From assembly GCA_964564535.1 (NCBI GenBank), contig CAZMBH010000015.1, positions 1 through 19,061 on the forward strand: a DNA stretch of 19,061 bases, read 5' to 3'. A model generated the notes under the pieces. It had not been told where the DNA came from and did no database searches. It saw only the letters and a list, made by a program, of their open reading frames with translations. This stretch comes from GWC2-37-13 sp964564535 (lineage in GTDB: Bacteria > Patescibacteriota > Microgenomatia > UBA1406 > GWC2-37-13). Positions 13,926 through 19,061 of the stretch are shown here, one piece after another. The translations under genes were made by a program, and so were the position numbers. Position 1 is the first letter of the stretch, and every line of letters begins with the position of its first letter.

Positions 13926-14911
13926 AGTAAAAACCCATTGGTAAAAGCTTCTTTAACGTCAATCATTTTATTAATAAGTTTTTGGTCTCTTAACCACTGC
14001 GCATATCGTTTCCATACTTCTTCTTTTTGGATCCCCCATTTTTCCCCATCTGCCTGGTATTCTCGGCTTAAATAGATTTGACTTTGCTTAACCAACTCCG
14101 AATTTAATTCCGGAGCAGATTTAATTAAAATCTCCGCCGCTTCGGTTGGGTTTTTTATTGAAAATTCGTATCCGTGGCTGACTGCTTTCATAAATTTCGA
14201 TACTAGTTCTTTTTGATTTTTAACGTGATCTTCATTAGTAACAATTACGGGCGTGTAATAATCAAGGATTGGGTTTAAATCCTTCAACATAATCGTGTTT
14301 AATTTTATTCCCCGTCGGCGCGCCTCAATCCCATCCCATCCGTAAAAGATCCATTGAAAATCACTGTCCCGGCCGATTGTTTTGAAGAAATCAGTTTCGC
14401 CGATGGTGATATTTTGTACCTTGTTATAATCGGCCCCGGCTTCGCTCATAACCGCTTTTATAACAGTTTCCTCTATTGGAGAGCCCCAACCACCATATCG
14501 TTTTTTTTCAAAATCTTTTACAGATCTTATTTCACTCTCTTCCAAAGACGCAAAGGCTGAAGTATTATGTTGAATAACCGCCGCGATTGAAACCAATGGA
14601 ATTCCGGCTACTCTGGCCTGGATTACCGATTCTTGGCTACTAATGCCAAAATCGGCTTTTCCAGCCGCAACTATCTGATTATTTTCTCCTTCACCCGGTT
14701 GTAAGATAGACACATCAAGATTTTCTTCAGCAAAAAAACCTTTTTCCTTAGCTACATAAAGACCTGTGTGATTAGTATTGGGAAACCAGTCTAAAAGGAC
14801 AGTAATTTTTTGTTTTTGACCAACTGTCTCTATTGGTTTATTTATTTTTTTCCCAAAAACTAAACTTAATAAAATTAAAATGATCCCTAAGAAAATTATT
14901 TTTTTGATCAT
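13922..14911 (-). CDS. thiY: ThiY-like (NMT1/THI5 family) substrate-binding protein
   Basis: A 329-residue extracytoplasmic solute receptor. The N-terminal hydrophobic segment (about residues 3-20) is a signal peptide or anchor; there is no lipobox Cys, so it is either anchored by that helix or secreted. The mature part starts with VLLDWFPNTNHTGLYVAKEKGFF (in two parts VLLDWFPNTNHTG, LYVAKEKGFF), the hallmark of NMT1/THI5-like proteins that bind pyrimidine precursors of thiamine, followed by QPGEGE, a GISSQESV segment and YGGWGSPIEE. Known ThiY binds formylaminopyrimidine. Because only thiamine pyrophosphokinase is seen nearby, thiamine itself is an equally reasonable ligand here. Confidence 0.9.
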   Translation of the reverse strand: MIKKIIFLGIILILLSLVFGKKINKPIETVGQKQKITVLLDWFPNTNHTGLYVAKEKGFFAEENLDVSILQPGEGENNQIVAAGKADFGISSQESVIQARVAGIPLVSIAAVIQHNTSAFASLEESEIRSVKDFEKKRYGGWGSPIEETVIKAVMSEAGADYNKVQNITIGETDFFKTIGRDSDFQWIFYGWDGIEARRRGIKLNTIMLKDLNPILDYYTPVIVTNEDHVKNQKELVSKFMKAVSHGYEFSIKNPTEAAEILIKSAPELNSELVKQSQIYLSREYQADGEKWGIQKEEVWKRYAQWLRDQKLINKMIDVKEAFTNGFLL

Positions 14912-14923
14912 AATTATTAATTA

Positions 14924-15682
14924 TTAACTTTTAATTCTTAATTTGATATAGTGCCAGGGGATTGATAGTCTGGCAATAATTTCCACGATAAAAACGACAG
15001 CAATACTTAAAATTGTGATTATGACTATGACTGCAAAAACACGATCTGTTAAATAGGATTTAGTTGATCTGATGAGAAGAATTCCCAGTCCCCGATCAGC
15101 TCCCATCCATTCGCTGACGACAGCTCCAAGGATTGAATAGGCTGCAGCAATCCTTAAACCGGAAAAAAACGACGGCAAACTAGCCGGTAATTTTACCCAT
15201 TTGAACATCTGCTTTTGTTTTGCTCCCATCGAAGTTAATAACCGGAATATTGAAGGGTCAACATTTTGAAATCCGTCGAATAAATTAATGGTGATCGGAA
15301 AAAAACAGACAAGACTAATAATGATAATTTTTGGTAACAGTCCGAATCCGAACCAAAGGGTCAAAAGCGGGGCTAAAATGATGAAGGGAATCGTTTGAGA
15401 AATAATTAAAAAAGGGTAGATGATTTTTCTGATCGTTTGAAACCTTTCCATTGCCACGGCAATAAAAACACTGACAAATACTGCTACAACTAATCCAATC
15501 ATTGCCTCAATAACCGTTGGAGTTAGATGGAAAAAAATTAAAGAGCGGGAATCCCAAAAAGCATTAATTATTTGAGTCGGAGCCGGTAAAATCCACTGTT
15601 CTATTTGAAAAAATTTAACAATAAACTCCCATATTAATAATATAAACAGTCCTGCTACAACTGGTAAAAAATATTTTTTCAT
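14924..15682 (-). CDS. thiX: ABC transporter permease of the thiamine-related importer (ThiX-like)
   Basis: A 252-residue inner-membrane permease with about six transmembrane helices. The EAA-type cytoplasmic loop that contacts the ATPase is visible as SMGAKQKQMFKWVKLPASLP followed by SGLRIAAAYSILGAVVSEW, typical of the taurine/nitrate/thiamine-precursor class. It begins 2 nt after the thiamine-binding gene and ends 12 nt before thiY, so all are one operon. It forms the channel for the ThiY ligand. Confidence 0.92.
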   Translation of the reverse strand: MKKYFLPVVAGLFILLIWEFIVKFFQIEQWILPAPTQIINAFWDSRSLIFFHLTPTVIEAMIGLVVAVFVSVFIAVAMERFQTIRKIIYPFLIISQTIPFIILAPLLTLWFGFGLLPKIIIISLVCFFPITINLFDGFQNVDPSIFRLLTSMGAKQKQMFKWVKLPASLPSFFSGLRIAAAYSILGAVVSEWMGADRGLGILLIRSTKSYLTDRVFAVIVIITILSIAVVFIVEIIARLSIPWHYIKLRIKS

Positions 15683-15684
15683 AA

Positions 15685-15981
15685 TTATCTTCTGTGCTTT
15701 GTCACTTTTTGTTTTATCGTCATCACTCCTTTTGGATTGTATATAATCTTCACGTTGGTAAAAACATTTTTTGCACCTGCTTTAATACAGAGATATTGAG
15801 CTTTTTTAACAATCTGAATAAGGGTTTCCAAATCCCCCTCCATCGTTGTTTCCATCGGTCCAACCTCATAACTAACACCAGATTTTTTGATCATTTTGAT
15901 GACCTCGTCAACTATCTTAATTAATTTTTTATCGGAATTTGTTTTGGGTAGGACTTGAAATGAAATACTGGAGTTGTACAT
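15685..15981 (-). CDS. Thiamine-binding protein (MTH1187/YkoF family)
   Basis: A 98-residue soluble protein with one ferredoxin-like domain: ISFQVLP strand, a helix of repeated Lys/Ile-Val residues, then SYEVGPMETTMEGDLETL, the most conserved part of the family. In Bacillus, YkoF binds thiamine and HMP; MTH1187 is a single-domain homologue. It is the first gene of the TPP-riboswitch operon, directly before the permease, and may buffer or sense the imported vitamin. The start codon is 8 nt downstream of the AGG at the 3' edge of the aptamer. Confidence 0.88.
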   Translation of the reverse strand: MYNSSISFQVLPKTNSDKKLIKIVDEVIKMIKKSGVSYEVGPMETTMEGDLETLIQIVKKAQYLCIKAGAKNVFTNVKIIYNPKGVMTIKQKVTKHRR

Positions 15982-16075
15982 ATATTTTTCCTACGCCGGT
16001 ATTATCCGGACAGGTTCCAAGGGTCCCCCGCTCGACGAGGTTCTCAGTCCCGCTTAGCGGGACTCCCCTAAATTT
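15982..16075 (-). promoter_or_regulatory. TPP riboswitch
   Basis: All conserved aptamer parts are present on the minus strand: AGGGG, a perfect P3 hairpin (AGTCCCGC, loop TAA, GCGGGACT), CTGAGA, ACCCTT-GGAACCTG, and TCCGGATAATACCGGCGTAGG split as TCCGGATAATACC and GGCGTAGG. The closing P1 strands (ATTT and AAAT) abut the gene. There is no room for a terminator. The final TAGG is both part of the P4 stem and the only Shine-Dalgarno-like sequence for the ATG at 15981, so TPP binding should block translation directly. Confidence 0.95.
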
Positions 16076-16080
16076 GGTCC

Positions 16081-16109
16081 ATTATTACAAATAAATTATT
16101 TTCTGTCAA
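16081..16109 (-). promoter_or_regulatory. Promoter of the thiamine uptake operon
   Basis: On the minus strand TTGACA (perfect -35, 16104-16109), a 17-nt spacer ending in TGT, and AATAAT (16081-16086, five of six to consensus). The expected start site is just ahead of the riboswitch. It is the only promoter in the window with a clear -35 box. Confidence 0.78.
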
Positions 16110-16118
16110 CGGTTAATG

Positions 16119-16124
16119 TAAAAT
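16119..16124 (+). promoter_or_regulatory. Possible -10 box of thiN
   Basis: TAAAAT lies 9 nt before the thiN ATG at 16134, preceded by TG with no spacer base. No -35 is visible. It fits the close-promoter pattern of the other genes but is the weakest example. Confidence 0.35.
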
Positions 16125-16133
16125 GGGTAGCAT

Positions 16134-16787
16134 ATGAAACGTGCCATAGTTTTTGTCAACGGAAATCTGTCTGATCTGGGTCAGGCGAAGAAAAATATCA
16201 AAAAAACAGATTTTTTGATTGCCGCTGACGGTGGAGCCAATCTCATTGAAAAATTAAAATTGATGCCAAACATTGTCATTGGAGATATGGATTCGATAAA
16301 ACCAGAATTATTGAAAAAATATAAATCAATCAATTATCCACGAAAAAAAGATAAGACGGATTTTGAATTGGCGGTTGATTATTGTTTAAAAAATAAATTC
16401 CAAGAAATTATTATTTTTGGTATTTTAGGCGACCGGATTGATCATTTGATTGCTAATATCTTCCTAATCGCCAAAATACAAACAGAAAACCCGTCAGCTA
16501 AAATTAAAATCATTGAAGGCAAAAAAGAAATTTTTGTTTTAAATAAAGAGATTTTAATTGAGGGAAAAATCGGTGATGAAATCTCAATTATTCCCGTCAG
16601 TGAAAAATTAGAGGGAATTGTTACCGATGGATTGGAATATCAACTTAATAATGAAGTGTTGTTGTTTGGATCAACTCGTGGAATTAGCAATGTAATGAAT
16701 AAAACTACAGCGTTAATAACTACTTCCGGCGGAACCGGTATCGTCATTTATTTGAAAACCAATTCGACCAAAATAAATACGACGTAA
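16134..16787 (+). CDS. thiN: Thiamine pyrophosphokinase
   Basis: A 217-residue enzyme transferring pyrophosphate from ATP to thiamine to make TPP. Motifs: ADGGAN (31-36), GDMDS (50-54), DKTDFELA (73-80), GILGDRIDH (96-104), and near the end FGSTRGISNVM and the thiamine-binding strand TTSGGTGIVIYLK. It is divergent from the TPP-riboswitch importer, so imported thiamine can be activated directly. Its last 40 nt overlap the end of the convergent exchanger gene; the C-terminal tail in this overlap (TNSTKINTT) is not part of the conserved core. Confidence 0.94.
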   Translation: MKRAIVFVNGNLSDLGQAKKNIKKTDFLIAADGGANLIEKLKLMPNIVIGDMDSIKPELLKKYKSINYPRKKDKTDFELAVDYCLKNKFQEIIIFGILGDRIDHLIANIFLIAKIQTENPSAKIKIIEGKKEIFVLNKEILIEGKIGDEISIIPVSEKLEGIVTDGLEYQLNNEVLLFGSTRGISNVMNKTTALITTSGGTGIVIYLKTNSTKINTT

Positions 16788-17689
16788 ACTAAAAGAAGTA
16801 TTAGGCCTTCCTTACGAGAAATATCATTTTTCGAACGAGAAAAAATATAAAAAACTCCAAGACCTAATAAGGTTAAAATAAGAGTTTGAATAGCATAATT
16901 ACCGAAGATAACTCTTTTACCGTTTAACAACGTTAAGATTCCAAAAAAAAGTGTATTTGCCGCTGCTGAACCTAAATAATCACCTAATGCAATATCTTTT
17001 TTCCCCATGGCTACAGAGCGAACTGCCAAGCTAAGTTCCGGCAAATTTGTTCCTATTGATAAAAAAATTAAACTAATAATAAAGGATGAAATACCAAAAT
17101 ATTGGGAAAAATAAACTGTTTGATTAACAATAAAATTACTGGTAAAAAAAATCACGCTTATTGCGAAAATTAATCTCGTAATAATTTCTACAAGGTTCTT
17201 TCTACTAGGTAAAGTGTTCTCTTCAAAAATTTTTAATAATCCGCCTTTTTTTTCAATAAAATAAAAAAGAATTACATAAATAAAAATTAAAAAAACACCT
17301 TCGGTTCTGGTTAATAAATTATCAGCAATTAAAAATACCGGTGTTGCAACCACTAAAAGGGAAAATATTAAATTCTTTTCAGTTAATTGATGAACTAGCC
17401 TGACGCCATTCCCAAATATTGCTAAAATTGGTATCACTAAAATAAAGATGATTAAGGAAGCTCCAAGTAAGTTGCCGACAAATATTTCCGGTCGGCCATT
17501 AATAATTGAGTTTAGTCCAACGGAAAATTCAGGAATTGAGGTTAAAATTCCAAGTACAAAAAAAGATACGGCAAAAGAAGACATTTTTAAACGGTGGGCT
17601 AAACTATCAACGGCGTTGATTATAATACCTGATGCATACCAAATAACAAAAAAAGAAGCAATAAAAAGAACTAATTTAATATAAATCAT
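16748..17689 (-). CDS. Calcium/sodium:cation antiporter (CaCA family, YrbG-like)
   Basis: A 313-residue membrane protein with about ten helices in two inverted halves. Alpha-repeat 1 (about residues 45-80) reads LTSIPEFSVG with GNLLGAS; alpha-repeat 2 (about 210-245) reads GTNLPELSLA with GDYLGSAAANT. The two acidic P-E residues that bind Ca2+/Na+ in this family are both kept; alpha-2 has GD where GN is usual. A central polar loop (EKKGGLLKIFEENTLPSRKN) links the halves. It follows the RRM gene by 19 nt but has its own extended -10 box, and its 3' end overlaps thiN tail to tail by 40 nt. Confidence 0.9.
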   Translation of the reverse strand: MIYIKLVLFIASFFVIWYASGIIINAVDSLAHRLKMSSFAVSFFVLGILTSIPEFSVGLNSIINGRPEIFVGNLLGASLIIFILVIPILAIFGNGVRLVHQLTEKNLIFSLLVVATPVFLIADNLLTRTEGVFLIFIYVILFYFIEKKGGLLKIFEENTLPSRKNLVEIITRLIFAISVIFFTSNFIVNQTVYFSQYFGISSFIISLIFLSIGTNLPELSLAVRSVAMGKKDIALGDYLGSAAANTLFFGILTLLNGKRVIFGNYAIQTLILTLLGLGVFYIFSRSKNDISRKEGLILLLVYVVFILVELVFK

Positions 17690-17695
17690 AATTAC

Positions 17696-17704
17696 ATAAT
17701 ACCA
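17696..17704 (-). promoter_or_regulatory. Extended -10 box of the exchanger gene
   Basis: Minus strand reads TGGTATTAT (TGn plus TATTAT), ending 6 nt before the ATG at 17689, in the 19-nt gap after the RRM gene. It again predicts a leaderless mRNA. Confidence 0.6.
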
Positions 17705-17708
17705 TCAT

Positions 17709-17951
17709 TTAAGACCTTGCTTCATTGACAACTATTTTTCTTCCTTTAAATTCTGTTCCGTTTAATTTTTCCATGGCTGTTTTTGCCTCTTCAACTGTGT
17801 CCATTTCAACAAACCCGAATCCTTTTGATTTTTTATCAAAAAACCGGACTATTTCAGCATAAATAATTTTTCCGAACGGTTTAAAAAGTTCTTCCAATTC
17901 TATATCCTTAACGTTAAAATCTAAGTTACCGACAAAAAGTTTTTTGTTCAT
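17709..17951 (-). CDS. Single RRM-domain RNA-binding protein
   Basis: An 80-residue protein that is one RNA recognition motif: RNP2 is LFVGNL (residues 5-10) and RNP1 is KGFGFVEM (43-50) with both aromatic positions kept, and the closing strand is GRKIVVNEA. It lacks the Gly-rich tail found on many cyanobacterial RRM proteins. Such proteins bind single-stranded RNA and may act as RNA chaperones. It starts 4 nt after the tyrS stop codon, so it is probably co-expressed with the synthetase. The RNA target is unknown. Confidence 0.95.
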   Translation of the reverse strand: MNKKLFVGNLDFNVKDIELEELFKPFGKIIYAEIVRFFDKKSKGFGFVEMDTVEEAKTAMEKLNGTEFKGRKIVVNEARS

Positions 17952-17955
17952 TTTT

Positions 17956-19061
17956 TTATCTTGTCACTTGAAAACTTTGGACTTGTTCTAACAGTTTTTT
18001 TGCCTCGGCATTTTCTTCAAAATGGCGTCTGACCGGCTCAATCAACTGATCTAAGTATTTGATCAAAACTGCCTTTAAATCCATCGGATGGACTTTTTTT
18101 TCGGCAAAAGTTTTTTCCAAATCTTGGTATGTTTTAAAAGAAATATTGCCCCCAAATTTCTCCGGTCTTTCAATTTTTACTTCACCGATTCCTAATTTTT
18201 CAAAAGATTCAAAAATAATATATTTATAATATTCCAAAACCGGATTTTCTTTTATATCCCCTTCTAAGCAATAGGCTTTATTAACTTTTCTTTTAATATC
18301 TTCGGTGGTATCGGTCATAAAAATCGCTGAATCAGGATTCGATTTCGACATTTTTCTCTCAATTGTCCTCTGGATAGCGCTTTCTGCCAAGCCATGTTCA
18401 ACCTCCGAGGTTATGACAGGCTTGGCAAGGCCCATAAGCATGTGATGGGAAACGACTACAGGTTTCCAGTAACCCAACATCGGACCAACTTCCCGGGCCA
18501 ACATATTGACTTTTCTCTGATCCATTCCAAGTTGGGTGATCTTTGCACCGAGTTTAAAAATGTCGGCGACCTGCATACATGAGTAGATAATATGGGCTCC
18601 TGTTAATTTTTCTAAAGATTCCTCCCGTCCCATCATTTCCGCCGTCCTGATAAATCTTTTTAGAGCATTTGATTTGCCCACTTGAACAACCAATTTCCAA
18701 TAGTCAGGATCTTTCGCCATGTCAGAGGCCCACAAAAATTCGACTTTTGAAAGGTCCATTCCGCTCGCCCGCCAAACTTCAATAAAATATTTACCAACGA
18801 TCTTTATCTTCTCCAAATCCCCGCCCATTTTATTATTGGCCATCGCATGCCAGTCGGCGACCCACATTCTGAATTTAATTCCTGCTTTGGTCATTTTATT
18901 AACATTGATTGCCCGAAGAATTCCTTGAGCGATATGAATCTGTCCTGACGGCTCAAAGCCATCATAGGCAATCAGCTCTTCTCCGCTTTCTAAAAGTTTT
19001 TTTAATTCTTCTTCTTGAATAATCTCCTCCCCAACTTGCTTAATCAATTTCAAACGATCTT
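17956..19061 (-). CDS. tyrS: Tyrosyl-tRNA synthetase, archaeal/eukaryotic type (5' end beyond window)
   Basis: A class I synthetase charging tRNA-Tyr. Numbering from a TTG at 19053, the HIGH-like region is YDGFEPSGQIHIAQG (30-44) and the KMSKS loop is at 234-238, followed by SNPDSAIFMTD; PEKFGG and HPMDLK near the C-terminus are also archaeal-type features, unlike the bacterial TyrRS with its S4 domain. The reading frame stays open from the TTG to the right edge, and DRLKLIKQ aligns with the start of archaeal TyrRS, so the true start is probably outside. Just before KMSKS, residues 210-224 are encoded by a large palindrome. Confidence 0.94.
   Translation of the reverse strand, partial: DRLKLIKQVGEEIIQEEELKKLLESGEELIAYDGFEPSGQIHIAQGILRAINVNKMTKAGIKFRMWVADWHAMANNKMGGDLEKIKIVGKYFIEVWRASGMDLSKVEFLWASDMAKDPDYWKLVVQVGKSNALKRFIRTAEMMGREESLEKLTGAHIIYSCMQVADIFKLGAKITQLGMDQRKVNMLAREVGPMLGYWKPVVVSHHMLMGLAKPVITSEVEHGLAESAIQRTIERKMSKSNPDSAIFMTDTTEDIKRKVNKAYCLEGDIKENPVLEYYKYIIFESFEKLGIGEVKIERPEKFGGNISFKTYQDLEKTFAEKKVHPMDLKAVLIKYLDQLIEPVRRHFEENAEAKKLLEQVQSFQVTR
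18385..18427. repeat. 43-nt symmetric palindrome inside tyrS
   Basis: Outer arms TGCCAAGCC (18385-18393) and GGCTTGGCA (18419-18427) and inner arms AACCTC/GAGGTT (18400-18405, 18407-18412) are perfectly complementary around base 18406, with unpaired 6-nt spacers on both sides. It encodes LAKPVITSEVEHGLA, a variable stretch before the KMSKS loop, and may be an inserted palindromic element. Confidence 0.65.

Overview
The window is an AT-rich bacterial scaffold with short intergenic gaps, small proteins and standard stop codons (TGA ends leuS and the cation transporter, so TGA is not reassigned). Archaeal-type enzymes (NMN adenylyltransferase, phosphopantetheine adenylyltransferase, GTP-dependent dephospho-CoA kinase, tyrosyl-tRNA synthetase) sit among ordinary bacterial genes, with DUF5661 and DUF5667-like proteins, a lone GIY-YIG nuclease and many short palindromic repeats. 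Together these suggest a Candidate Phyla Radiation (Patescibacteria) genome, perhaps Microgenomates; this is inference from gene content. The two 100-N gaps are each flanked by an exact 55-nt duplication, which is what unmerged contigs from a k=55 de Bruijn assembly look like.

Layout. 1-2922, minus: EamA permease, MFS permease and an M16 zinc peptidase cut by the left edge. 2982-4139, plus: a DUF5661 protein and a Pro/Thr-rich membrane-anchored DUF5667-like protein. 4299-4731, minus: intact tRNA-Lys(TTT), then a GIY-YIG nuclease gene starting 2 nt past the tRNA end and stopping inside a second, broken copy of the same tRNA. 4762-6643, plus: HAD phosphatase, a REPIN-like repeat pair, and a CDF metal transporter. 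11468-6646, minus: a three-domain NAD/CoA enzyme (hidden by the second gap), leuS and an HD hydrolase. 11491-12231, plus: nadE, divergent from the fusion gene. 13138-12191, minus: a second HD-domain protein behind an operator-like palindrome. 15981-13185, minus: a TPP-riboswitch operon (thiamine-binding protein, ThiX, ThiY, ThiZ), with thiN divergent at 16134. 19061-16748, minus: archaeal-type tyrS (start beyond the right edge), an RRM protein and a CaCA exchanger.

How the genes work together. The window is rich in cofactor acquisition: NMN adenylyltransferase plus NadE finish NAD, PPAT plus GTP-DPCK finish CoA, and a TPP-controlled importer plus thiamine pyrophosphokinase supply TPP without any visible thiamine biosynthesis. 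This fits a scavenging, host-dependent cell.

The most unusual signals are: (1) the tRNA-Lys/GIY-YIG/tRNA-remnant cassette, with an assembly break exactly where the two tRNA copies diverge, suggesting an element-free allele in the population; (2) the NadM-PPAT-GTP-DPCK fusion, which becomes one 504-codon frame when the 55-nt overlap is collapsed; (3) palindromic repeats read in frame inside leuS and probably tyrS; (4) -10 boxes placed 5-9 nt before start codons across the window, pointing to leaderless transcription.
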